From: Diphasiastrum complanatum
Taxonomy: Eukaryota > Streptophyta > Lycopodiopsida > Lycopodiales > Lycopodiaceae
NCBI GenBank assembly: GCA_029204225.1
Contig: CM055098.1
Span: forward strand, 636,501 to 700,500
Direction: 5' to 3'
DNA: 64,000 nucleotides
The notes beneath the pieces are model-generated. The model had not been told where the DNA came from, made no database searches, and was given only the letters and a program-made list of their open reading frames with translations. Made by a program: the position numbers and the translations under genes. Shown piece by piece: positions 1-14,199 of the stretch; position 1 is the first letter of the stretch; each line of letters opens with the position of its first letter.

Positions 1-4111
<4,111 letters not shown>

Positions 4112-5440
4112 AGATCACGAAGAAAAGAAGAGATCAGCATCTATTCTTCAGTAATTTTTCCTCACAACGGACTACCAACTTCGTAATAACAGAATAACTG
4201 CCCTTCAGATCGGAAGATGGGTTTTTTCCTTGGGTGGTTTTTGCCTTTATGATCCAGCAAAACTGGTCATGAGTGCTAGCTTTGCTTTAACAGAGATGAG
4301 TTGAGCTTCTTGGGGCACCTTGCTTAAGGGCAAGCTTCTAGAGTACTCATTTGCCATCACGAGTCTACCAGCTGCTTCTTCTTCAGGGGAGGAATAATAT
4401 TGAGAACTATATTCACTTTCCTGTTTATTTCACAAGGATTCAAACAGGGACAATCATCATTCAAAATGCAATCCAAAGCTTCTATGATATTTGTCTTCAT
4501 CTTCTGATTATGAGGCCATTCATACTACGTCCACAGACATAGACTATTTATTTTAAAATAATAACAACAGATTTGTTCAGAGGTCTCATATTTTTCTTGT
4601 TATTATATCTTCTTGGTTTGATGGCTAGGCTCAAGCACACAACATGCACACAGATTGCTTGGATCAATATGTTTATCACCACGGACTAGTGCATGAACAG
4701 ATTAAGCAAGTTCAATTTCATATGGAATATTTTCTCAAAATTTCTCCTCTCATCTCGAAACAAGGCTATTCTACATGATTGTCCTTATTGAATAAGGGGA
4801 ATGTGGGCAAACATGCGCATGGAATAGGCAGCTATGCACTTGGCATTTAAATGAACTTCTTGTGTTTCATAAACCATTTAATTTCCACACACGTTAAGAA
4901 GTGAGCTTGAAAACCCCTTATGGTCACTATGGTCACTGACTAGCAACATATGTGTTGATCATCATTCTTTAAGCAATCTACAGATGAAATGATAAATGTG
5001 TGAATGTAGTTGAGACAACTAGGTTGTTTTTATACTCCATTAGTATAAAATTGTGATGGTGTGTTGTGCTATTATCAATATAATAAGCTACATTTGTCAT
5101 CCTAGTACATTCATGTATTCCAAAGGATAAAACCATTTCCAAATCACATGAAAATGCCATCTTATTTTCTTAAAATTATGGACATTGACTACACAACTAT
5201 CTCACATGCCCAAATGATTGCATTCAATATAGAGAAAGGAAGAATTTTGGATAACTTGCCCATAGTCTTGGCATTCTACAGGGATCATGTTCAAAAACAA
5301 AAAATAATGCCCTTGAAGATTTTTCTTCATATGCCCATACTACCTTGCATCCCACAAATGTTTTGTCGCAACACATTTTCCTTCATATATCCATATTACC
5401 TTGCATCCAATATATATTTTACTGCAAACCACAAGCAAAC
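4112..5440. other. 3' flank of bZIP, no gene seen
   Basis: The first few hundred bases are presumably the 3' UTR. The rest is AT-rich with only short frames. No transposon protein motif, tRNA or repeat is recognised before the Copia-1 remnant begins. Confidence 0.5.
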
Positions 5441-6241
5441 TCATGTTTGACATGCAAAGAACTGATCTAATCTTGTTGTCATGAAACTTTTATTTGATAA
5501 TGCAACAATAATGCACATTGAAGATAGGAGGTCGATATTCCATTGAAAATTGTCCTTTGCCATACGTCCGACTTGGTTAACAACAATACAAGCATCAAGT
5601 TTGAACAACTTACCTAGTCTCTTCCCTTTTGCAATCAATTCATCCTCCTCCTTGATCAAACAAGCATCACCATCAAACTCCACTTTGAATCCCTTGTCAA
5701 GTATTTGACTCACACTAAGAAGTTTCATAGTGATAGATGGAATGAAAAAAACATCCTTCAATTCACATTCCTATTAGTAGAGAGAGAAATAGGAATTGTG
5801 TCTCCCTTTGATTGCACACTCACCATCATTGGCCATGTAGATCACCTTCTTGTCACATTCAAATGCCACCAATGATGAATAATACTCCTCATGATATGTC
5901 ATATGTAATGTAGCTCCACTATCAATCCACCAAGGATCAATGTCTCCATGATTAGCCAACAAGCAAGATGACATAACAAAAGCATCATTTAAATTTTGTT
6001 CATCAACACCATCTTGATCAAGAGTTAGATTGGTTTGCTTCTCACCTTGATCTCTCTTCTTCTTGAAGCAATCACTAGCAAAATATCCTTTGACTCCACA
6101 ATAGAAACATTTTAGCTTGGATCTACCTTTCTTCTTGCCGAAAAAAGTAAAAGGCTCACCTTGATCTTGTTCTTTTGACCATTTGTTTTTTGCCTTTGCC
6201 CTTGAACTTGCCTTCTGAAGACATAGCTTCCTCCTCTCCAA
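5441..6241 (-). pseudogene. gag-pol: Copia-1 nucleocapsid, protease and pre-integrase start
   Basis: The upper part (6241-5774) holds a Lys-rich segment, a CCHC knuckle (CFYCGVKGYFASDC, spacing C2C4H4C) and the retropepsin active site WWIDSGATLHMT with its Asp intact. A stop near 5774 and a frame change separate it from 5761-5441, which matches the region after the protease (FIPSITMKLLSVSQIL, then GKLFKLDA). The coding sequence then ends and no integrase follows. It is a decayed partial polyprotein, in line with and just downstream of the Copia-1 capsid frame. Confidence 0.5.
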
Positions 6242-6260
6242 CTAGAGATGTAGAAGATGA

Positions 6261-6842
6261 TCATCCTCTTGCTTGGTGTCTAAACTCTTCGGCCACCAAG
6301 ACCTCTTGCAAGTCCTCCATACTTGGCAATGTCTTTTGAATAGCAGAACTTTTCACCAAATTAGCATGATCATCCAACAAGCCATTAAGAACAACTTGAA
6401 AAAGCTCCACATCCTTAATGCTTTCACTAACACATGCTGGTTCATCACTCAAAGCTTTAACTCTCGAAAAAAAAAAAGCATGAGCACCTTCATCCTTCTT
6501 TTGAAAACTTTGAAAAATTTGCCTCCTTAGGGTTAGAACCCTAGATGGAGACTTGGACTCATAAATCTTCTTCAAATATTCCCAAGCCTCACTAGATGTT
6601 GTGCACTTACCAACTTCCTTGTGAAGTTCATTAGTCACATTCATCTTGATCACATGCAGAGCTTTCTTTGCCCTCTTGTCATACCTCAATTGTTCTTGAG
6701 GTGCCAAAGGTCTCTCCTCCACACCTACAACAATATCTATCAAATCATTCATCTCAAGCAAAGATTCCATCCTCACCTTCCAAGTAGAATATTTAAAAAT
6801 TTGTTGAGGTAAGCCTATCATTGCCTTCCAACATGAAGCCAC
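6261..6842 (-). pseudogene. gag: Copia-1 Gag (capsid part)
   Basis: A Ty1-copia capsid-type Gag fragment of 193 codons, which would form the virus-like particle. The family motifs are YSTWKVRMESLLEMNDL near the start, KALHVIKMNVTNEL, a SPSRVLTLRRQIF block and a LNGLLDDHANLV block. It aligns closely with the Copia-4 Gag at 22326 and with the Copia-2 Gag at 12037. It is cut from its nucleocapsid and protease by a stop and frame change at 6241-6261. The reading frame is otherwise long and clean, suggesting moderate age. Confidence 0.5.
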
Positions 6843-7431
6843 TTGAGGTTGCCATGTTGCAATGATCTAATCTTCTCTTTGAAACTTTTCCAATGCACTT
6901 AGCACTCTCTTGAAAATCAAAAAATGAAACTCAAGAAAAAATCACAAAGGTTTGGAAACAATCTAGCCTCTCTTTTTCTCTCTTCTAGCAAATCCTAGCA
7001 CATAGAATGTTGATTTCTTGATCATAATAGATCTAAACACAATCTGATGAAATTTTGCCAACACCTAAGATTGGAGCACACTCTTGAGAAAGTTCAGCAA
7101 CATAAAATAAAGAGATCCTATCAAATGTAGGGTTCCTCCAAAAATGCAAAATATTGAATCAAGCAAGAAACTATATGCGAAAGCTAGAATCTTGATACAT
7201 TATCTTGTAGAATGTAACATCCACTACCATGAGCAAATTTTGTCTCCACATTCCAGTAAGTGGTTTCAAAAATCAGCCTACTCCAAGTGATTTGACCTAA
7301 AATGATGCTTGGATCACAAATATCCACTTTCTATACTTGAAAATGCATGATTTGAGCTAGAAACACCTCCAAATTCACATAGAATTTATGGTGCCCTCAA
7401 ATCCACCTCTAGATAATTTGGCCTGCAATCT

Positions 7432-7443
7432 GCTCTGATACCA
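7432..7443 (-). other. Copia-1 primer-binding site (initiator-Met tRNA)
   Basis: Minus strand TGGTATCAGAGC is complementary to the 3' end of plant initiator tRNA-Met. It lies immediately inside the LTR end, which reads CTCACA on the minus strand. Confidence 0.5.
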
Positions 7444-7790
7444 TGTGAGAAAAACAGATCTAAAACATACTTGATGGATCTCTAAGATCTTGACCAAAAT
7501 TGAATGCACATCTAGATTTAGCTACAAGATAGAAATCATCAATTTACACATGATAGGATTGCATAAATCACTAAGATCTGATCATAAGCACTCAAATATA
7601 GTAAGGTATTGTCCCTTACATACAAAAAATAACATCCTACTTTCCTTCACATGTGTGGATGCAAGATCAAAAACAAAAATGACATTCCACACACTAGAAA
7701 TCAAGATATCTTGAGAAATGTGGACATAGAATCAAAAGAGTTGAGTTCTCCACATAAAATGAGAATACAAACATACTTTCTCCATATTGG
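7444..7790 (-). repeat. Copia-1 5' LTR (outer end approximate)
   Basis: The inner edge is exact: plus strand TGTGAG directly follows the primer site. The outer edge is placed where the sequence becomes similar to gypsy LTRs (about 7790-7806). No second LTR copy is present for comparison. Confidence 0.5.
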
Positions 7791-7805
7791 TACTGGCTGC
7801 TATAA

Positions 7806-8452
7806 TGGGGTTTTCTTCCCTTGCCTTAACCTCAACCCAAGATCCAAGTAATCAAAGAGTAGAAGTTAGTTGTCACACGTAGGTTCGTTCCACAATCCTC
7901 AACAAAGGTAACTTACTCTTTCTCTCTCTCCCTTTTTCTCTCATAAAAAGTATAAGAAATGGCAATATCAATGATACTCAGATCCAACAATTAGCAAACA
8001 CAATAAAAGCATGAGAGATGGAGGAAAAGTGATATAGATCAAGGAGATTCACAAATCCATTTCACAAGAGAACCAATCTGCTTTATTGAAATTAAGAGAG
8101 AACATGTGTGGCAAACTCGAGTTTGCCCTTTTTTAGAGTGGAGAGGAGGGCATTGGCCTCAAAATCCTATTGGCCCATTTCTACCTCCCTAACTATTCAA
8201 ACTTAAAAAAGAGTGGGAACCCATTCGAAATTGGAGGGAACCAATTTGAATTTGAATTTGAACCAATTTTGGTGGGAGTCCCAACTTTATTCACTAACTT
8301 GACATTAGGCCCTGCGACATTAAAAGTCCCACAAAAGGGCCTAAAGTCCTTTTATTGACTTTCTAATTATCATATAACTATGTGATCATCGGGTTGGATT
8401 TACACACGCAGGGTGCCAAATCTCTCTCACTTATTAACTAGGTATAGGATTG
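7806..8452 (-). repeat. Gypsy-1 3' LTR (diverged)
   Basis: Shares an ordered series of patches with the Gypsy-2 LTRs: CAACAAAGGT near 7900, CCTATTGGCCCAT near 8167, GAGTCCCAA then TTGACATTAGGCC near 8275-8310, and TACACACGCAGGGTGCC near 8401. Boundaries are approximate because the copies are diverged. Confidence 0.5.
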
Positions 8453-9048
8453 CCTCGGGATCCGCAAGCCCTCCAACAGTATTCCTCACCAAAACAAGTG
8501 GCGGTTCCATGACGCTTTGCGAGATTGTATTTGTGAGGAAAAAAACACTTATTGGCTCCGGCAATCCAATTGGAACTTGTCCAGGCCAGAAACCTTGATT
8601 TCCAATAACCCCCTAGCATGGCTGCATGATAATATAGTCTGGCGGTCGGCAGCTGGTCTTGGACTTTATCTGGCGCCATGGGAAGATTTGGATTGAATGC
8701 CAAGGGAGGTAGGCAATCATCCCATCTCGTAGCAACGGATGCCAACTTGGACAAATCATTTGTGAATATGGTCGATTGTCACATAGTTGGATCTGGCGCA
8801 TTCTGGTATTCATCACCATAGAATTGAAGGGCTCTAATAAAATCAACTGATATTTGCCAATTAAATGTCTGATGAATGATGGGCCAATTTGGGGTGTGGA
8901 TGCTGATTTGATCCAATGGCACACCCAAATCTTTCCATTTATTGCATCTCGACATCAACAAATAATAGAGATTGACTCGTAATTGGTGAGGGCTAGCAAA
9001 ATAACTCATAATAGAATTTGTTGCAGAAGTTGTTTGGTGGTGATCTGC
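8434..9048 (-). pseudogene. Gypsy-1 accessory frame, C-terminal domain
   Basis: A conserved but unidentified domain in two overlapping frames. It reads SPHQLRVNLYYL, then KWKDLGVPLDQIS, NWPIIHQTFNW, NAPDPTM and ATRWDDCLPPLAFN. The same blocks in the same order occur in Gypsy-2 at 32230-31841 (SPRQLRVNAHFL, KWAECGTPLDQIT, PIIKSKYG, NCPDPT, ETKWDDFLPSIFFD). The match is clearer at protein than at DNA level, so the domain was once translated. A frame change near 8760 breaks it. Function unknown; no enzyme motif is seen. Confidence 0.5.
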
Positions 9049-9465
9049 AAGTGCAATCTTGACCTAGTTGTAACCACTAAATCCATTCAAAAAACTATAA
9101 GCTTCCGCTCCAGCAAGGCGGTCCAAAATGCTTTTAGTAAAAGGTAACGAGAAGTGATCCTTTCTCGTTACTTTGTTCAAGGCCTTGAGATTCACACAAA
9201 TTCTCAGTTTCTCATTCTTCTTAGGAACAATGACAATTGGTGAAACCCATTCGGTATGCTCGATCTCATAAATGAAATCGGCGTCAAGCAATCTTTGAAG
9301 CTCTTTCTTTATCAGATCCGTAACATTAGAATTACAACAGTAGAATTTTGTAACCTTTGGAACTGCATCAGGTATTAAAGGTATGGTATGCTCAATAACT
9401 GATGTCGGAATTCCCTTGAGATCCTTATAATTCCACGCAAAGCAATCTTGATACTTGATAAGTAA
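9049..9465 (-). pseudogene. pol: Gypsy-1 reverse transcriptase, N-terminal third
   Basis: Reads DCFAWNYKDLKGIP, a block around LLDADFIYEIEHTEWVSPI, VIVPKKNEKLRICVNLKALN and AYSFLNGFSGYN, then Gln-to-stop and VKIA. The position of the first catalytic Asp is Asn (FLNGFSGYN against FLDGFSGYN in Gypsy-2), so the enzyme could not work. The coding sequence breaks off right after VKIA at about 9048, where accessory-frame sequence begins. The catalytic Asp-Asp motif lies in the deleted part. Confidence 0.5.
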
Positions 9466-9468
9466 TGA

Positions 9469-10287
9469 CTATAGCGCTTGAAATTGTTCAGAAGTAAGTT
9501 GTGATCCAATTTGTACAATCCTTTCTGGCTCAGCAAGATTCATAGGCTGTGTCCTAGCTGGGCTGTCAAAAACATCATTCGATTCTGGCACTTGTTCTTT
9601 TGGTTCACGATGTGCTTTGGGTAACATGATAACCACATCATCCAGTGTATAATGTTTGAAATGCTCTGGCATATCATGTTGGACCTCCTCTGATTTCTCT
9701 TTGTCAAAAGGATTAGACTTGGATCTTCGTTTAGCCTTCTTAGTAGGAATCGATCGTGGAGGCGATGACTTCCGAGAAGATGGACTCTTCTTCAAAGGTG
9801 AAGATTTCTTGGATGGTGATGTCTTGCTAGAACTTAAACTTGAAGAATCATCATCAACTTTCCCTTTGCCTTTATCCAATAAAGGTGGCACATTCTTGGA
9901 ATCAATCTTTTGAGGTGGATTCTCTCATTTTAGGACCGTATTATAATGTTGCTTGGCTTGTTTCTTCGTCAATGGTCTTGTATTCATGTCTTCCTTCAAT
10001 ATGACTGCTTTTGGCAGTTTTATCGTTGGTTCATCAAGAAGATTACGTACTCCAAATCTAGTCAGATCCATATGATTTAGAATCTGCTCATCAGTAAGTT
10101 CTACATTGTCATCATAAGTCAAGGCATGACTCACAAGAATGAGTTCATCTTCAATCGGATCTGGTATGGGCTCCATTGATATCCAAGCTCCATTCAGCAC
10201 ATTCAATGGAAAAGTGATCGATGTATCTAAAGTTTGATCCAGTAATGAAATCTCGTTCCAATCGAATTGATTATCTTGTTGACACAT
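9469..10287 (-). pseudogene. Gypsy-1 protease-RT linker, Lys/Ser-rich
   Basis: Two frames, 10287-9925 and 9891-9469, separated by a stop. The first has VELTDEQILNHMDLTRFG and matches IELTDEQVLHHMDPDHYG in Gypsy-2. The second carries a highly basic Ser/Lys/Pro tract (runs such as SPLKKSPSSRKSSPP), then HYTLDDVVIMLPKAHREP and ARTQPMNLAEPERIV, which match Gypsy-2 at 39085-38525. The flanks are conserved while the tract is low-complexity. Its role is unknown; a nucleic-acid-binding or nuclear-targeting linker is possible. Confidence 0.5.
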
Positions 10288-10326
10288 ATAATCTGATGTA
10301 CAATCGATCGTTGCAAGAGCTTGATT

Positions 10327-11039
10327 CTAGTTGAAGGTATCAGTTTGAGAATCGTAATGAACTCCCCAGTTTTTCACTAGTCGATCACAAGTATGATACG
10401 TTGTTGACGAATAATCATCTTCTTTTTGAACCACTGATTTGATGGTCCAGATTATAGGGTCAACTTTGACTGCACGTTCACGATTTTCAAAAGTGATTTT
10501 TCTAGTACCCCAGTTATGAATTATTTGCACAACTCGTAACCATGGGCATCCCAGTAAGACTCAGTAGACATTTGGTGCTTTAGGTAAGTCCATTACTACA
10601 AAAGTAATGACAAACTGGACTCCAGCAGTCTTGACAGGTATGTCTTCAACCATTCCCCGCGAACGAACTGATCAGCCAGCTTAATGGAAAAAGCCGTAGG
10701 CTTTATCTTTGTAAGGCCCCACTTTGCAGATAACTTTGTTGAAATCAGGTTAACTCCCAAACCTCCATCTATCATGGCTGTAGAAAATTGCCTATGTTGT
10801 ATCGGCAGCATGATATTTTTATGCTCACTTTCCCAGACTGCTCCGACATGGAGTACTTCATTAGATTCTTCAAATCCAGCACAAAAAAGTGGTTCTTGAT
10901 GGACTTCTAGTTTAGTTTGAGTTAACTTTTGTACTAATACTTCTTTTGTGTTTGGCACCAACTTCAAGAACTCTTCCAACATAATATTGATCTTACTAGA
11001 CAAAATACTCATGAGGAGTTCTGTTTGCGGGATATTCAT
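10327..11039 (-). pseudogene. pol: Gypsy-1 aspartic protease region
   Basis: The retropepsin-like part contains TAMIDGGLGVNLIS, the same unusual Asp-Gly-Gly active-site context as Gypsy-2 (VVDGGLGVNLIS), followed by AFSIKLADQF. The segment 10530-10327 has WGTRKITFEN, matching WGTGKLTFEN at the end of the Gypsy-2 protease. A frame break lies between 10596 and 10530. The upstream part (Gag) is missing because Copia-2 sequence begins at 11040. Confidence 0.5.
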
Positions 11040-11202
11040 TTCTCATAGTGAGGAGTTAGATTTTTTCATCTAATGTATGCCATTGTGCTCTTGTCATAGA
11101 TTTTTCAAGCATACTATTCTTTGATCAATCTTGTGCAATCACAACACCTCAGTGAGATCCTGTAGGGTGTGTGGTGAAGTTCACACGTGCTAAAAACTTC
11201 AC
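11040..11202 (+). repeat. Copia-2 5' LTR, terminal fragment
   Basis: Matches 16312-16476 of the 3' LTR nearly base for base, including CATAGATTTTTCAAG and GTGTGTGGTGAAGT. It begins abruptly against Gypsy-1 protease sequence, so more than three quarters of the LTR is missing. Confidence 0.5.
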
Positions 11203-11203
11203 T

Positions 11204-11215
11204 TGATATCAGAGC
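11204..11215 (+). other. Copia-2 primer-binding site
   Basis: TGATATCAGAGC differs from the initiator-Met site TGGTATCAGAGC by one base and directly follows the 5' LTR end. Confidence 0.5.
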
Positions 11216-11971
11216 TTCATGCTTTGAAGAGGTGAGGGTGTATACATCAGATCATCAGTGTTTTTGCTTGCAAGAACTCGAATTTGGGAGAGAGTTTCAA
11301 ACTTGTTGAGAAACAAGCAATATGTGGACCATAAGTGGATCAAATCAAGGCTGATTTGATCTAGCGGAGCTGGGTACAGACAAAGAGCTCGTACGTGTGA
11401 AATCAACCCTCATTTATGAGTGCTACTTCTCAAGGAATGATCCAAATTTGATGTTCTATAGCTTGTTGGATAGGTATTGAAGAGTAAAATGTGTTGCTCG
11501 AGTTTCTAAACCAATTTGATTTGTTTTTAGGAGAGTTTTAGGCAAACAGAGAGTTTGAGAGGGTACTCAACTCTTGGGATAAGCCAAAGTGAGCACACAT
11601 CTGTCTTTTTCACCAATTTTATCATTTTTCACTGTCAATCAAGTAGAATTGGATAGAAGTGAGTGTTCTGAGGTCTTAGACTTTTCATTTCACACATATT
11701 ATTTTGTTTGAGTTGAAAGTAAGTTCCTAGAGAGTTTATCAGTAAACTCATGGGAGAGATAGACTTCTTGATTGCATGTGCTTCTTTTTTGTGACTGGAA
11801 CAAGATCCAAATTCAAGATAGATTGATTTTCTGTGTTGAGAATTTGTTGTCACATCTGTTGCTAGATTTCATAGGTTGGATCAACATCAGTGTTAGATCC
11901 TAAATTGAAATAGCAAGCAACATGCTTTCAACTCCATTTTTTTATCATTACTAGAATTTCTCATAGAGAAG

Positions 11972-12658
11972 ATGTCTTCATCTAGTTCACATTTCTTGAA
12001 GCACAGTGAGAGAATTGGTGAAATTGGTGAAAAGAATTGATCACCAATTTGAAGATCAGAATGAAATCATTATTGATTCTACAAGATGTAATGGATACTG
12101 TAAGTGGAGCTGAAGAAGAACCTGCTGCACCTAATGAAGCTGCAGCATTTCACAAAAGAACCAGAATAGCCCCTCATTTTATAAAAATGAATGTAACCAA
12201 TGAGGTGTTAAGAGAGATCAGTACATGCACCACTGCCAATAAAGCTTGGGATACTCTAAAGACAATCTATGAAATCAAGAATACTTCTAGATTGCTTACA
12301 CTTAGAAACCAAATCTTTCTAAGTTATCAGAGAGTAGATGAGAGTGCTTCATCATATGTTATGAGAGTTAAGGATCTTCATCAAGAGTTAATTGTATTGG
12401 TGATGCTCTTAAGAACACTGAACTTGTTCAAGTAGTCCTAAATGGACTCAGAGATGAGTATGACAATATTGTGCAGACTTATGCTGTCAGGGAAGATCTT
12501 CCATCCAGAAGAAGCTGTCAAAGATCAAGTGTTTTTTCTGTGGCAAGAAATGACACTATGCATCAAATTGTTTCAAGAAGAAGAACAAAGCTAAGCAAGC
12601 TAACCTTACAAATGAGGATGAGTGTGAGGGTGTTGAGAGTGAAAGAGAGAATTCATTA
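11972..12658 (+). pseudogene. gag: Copia-2 Gag
   Basis: Capsid fragment in the frame from 12037 to 12435 (KMNVTNEVLREI, SRLLTLRNQIFLSYQ), then a frame change. The nucleocapsid knuckle at about 12528-12569 has the C2C4H4C pattern with CFFCGKK and YASNC, but the codon before its His is TGA, so the knuckle is interrupted by a stop. The likely start is ATG at 11972, after which the frame breaks within 25 codons. It has the same Gag family as Copia-1 and Copia-4. Confidence 0.5.
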
Positions 12659-14199
12659 ATGATGTCTACTTTTTCATCTTTTCCTTTTAAGAATGAAGAA
12701 GTCTGGTGGATAGATAGTGGGGCTAGTTCCCATATGTCTAGTTCTAGAAACTCTTTCACTAATCTCATGCCTTATCTAGGTGCAAAAAGATCAATCTATA
12801 CTGCTAATGATGTAGAGTGCAGGATTGAAGGAATAGGTAGTATTCCACTACATGCATCATCATCAAAATCTTTTTGTTTGCATGATGTACTTTATGTACC
12901 TAAACTAACCAAAAAACTCATTAATGTAGGACAGCTGTTTGATAGTGGATTGGATGTCAAGTTTCAAGTTGACAAGTGTATAATCTCAAGAGAAAATGAA
13001 GTTATTGCTAGAAGATCTAGAATTGGTAAGTTGTACAAACTAGATTCTAGGGAGAGTGCTAACATTTCAGATATTGCTTATGAGACCAAGGTTCTTCAGG
13101 AGGATCTGTGGCATAAGAGCTTGGGACATCCCAATTTCAAAGCCATGCAATCTATGGTCAAAGAAGGAAAAGTTGTTGGACTACCAAAGACACTGTCAAA
13201 GGAGCTTCAACCTTGTGAAGCTTGTGTTTTGGCAAAATCACACAGAAGGCCTTTTCCTAGATCAAGCATAAAAACAAAGCAACCATTTGAACTCGTGCAC
13301 TCTGATGTTCATTTCTCATCAACTAAGAGCAAAGGAGGAGCAAATTGCTTTGTTTCCTTTTTAGATGATTATACAAGATATTCTTGGATCTATATGTTGT
13401 CTTCTAAAGCCATGGTTTATGATGTTTTTTCTTACTTTCAAAGCTTATATAGAAAAGCAGTTTTCTTTCAAGTTGAAAGCTTTGAGAAGTGATAGTGGAG
13501 GAGAATACACCTCCAATAAGTTTAAATACTTTTCTGAGAGAGAGAAAATTGAAAGAGAGTTTTTTTGTTCATATACTCCTCAGCAAAATGGAGTTGATGA
13601 CTAAAAAAATAGAACTTTGTGAATGTGCAAAAGCCATTAGGCTAGAAGCTTTTCTGCCTAAAGAATTTTGGGGAGAAGCAGTTGCATGTGCAAACTATCT
13701 TTGTAATAGGCTTCGTAATCTTGCAATAGAAGGAAGAATACTATTTGAGATGTTGTATAAGAAAAAGCCTAAGGTAGATCATCTTAGGATTTTTGGTTGT
13801 GTATGCTTTGTGCATGTACCTCTAGAGACTAGGAAGAAGGAAGATCCTAGTGCAGTTAAAGGAATTTTTGTAGGATATGCATCTACTAAAAAAGCATACA
13901 AAGTATATCTTCCCTCTATTGACAAGAATGTTGTTAGTAGAGATGTGATCTTCCATGAAAATCAGAAGTTTAACTTGGATGAAGCACAGGTCAAGGAGTC
14001 TCATGCAAGATCTACAATCATCAATCTTGATACTGCTCAAGAAGTGGTGAGGACGAGGCTTGAGGAGGAGCAACTTCAAGCAACCACACCAAGAAGATCT
14101 ACAAGAGAAAGATCTAAGCCAAGTAGGCTCACATATGATAAGGAAGGAAGGCAAGTGGAAGGTGAAACTTCAATATCATGCTCTCTTCATATCAGATGA
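12659..14199 (+). pseudogene. pol: Copia-2 protease and integrase
   Basis: The frame 12659-13492 has the protease site WWIDSGASSHMS, the pre-integrase block LWHKSLGHPNFKAMQSM with CEACVLAKSHRRPF (His-His-Cys-Cys), and the first integrase Asp in VHSDVHFSS. After a frameshift near 13480 the second Asp follows (LRSDSGGEYTS). The third catalytic position reads NGVDD then TAA, where copia integrases have NGVAERKN, so the Glu is lost and a stop added. The C-terminal part (LRIFGCVCFVHVP, VVSRDVIFHE) continues to 14199. Integrase would be inactive. Confidence 0.5.

Larger units (their letters stand above)
5441..7790 (-). mobile_element. Copia-1: truncated Ty1-copia retrotransposon
   Basis: In minus orientation: an LTR (about 7790 to 7444), an initiator-Met primer site (7443-7432), an untranslated leader, gag (6842-6261), then zinc knuckle, protease and the start of the pre-integrase region, stopping at about 5441. 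Integrase, RT, RNase H and the 3' LTR are absent. The gag resembles those of Copia-2 and Copia-4, so the three belong to one family. The left end at 5441 is inferred from loss of similarity. Confidence 0.5.
7806..11039 (-). mobile_element. Gypsy-1: internally deleted Ty3-gypsy relic
   Basis: In minus orientation: protease (11039-10327), Lys/Ser-rich linker (10287-9469), the first third of RT (9465-9049), a direct jump to the C-terminal domain of an accessory frame (9048-8434), then a 3' LTR (8452-7806). It is a diverged relative of Gypsy-2, matching it in protein motifs across all segments. RT catalytic region, RNase H, integrase and most of the accessory frame are missing. The upstream end is cut at 11039 by the Copia-2 LTR fragment. 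Confidence 0.5.
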
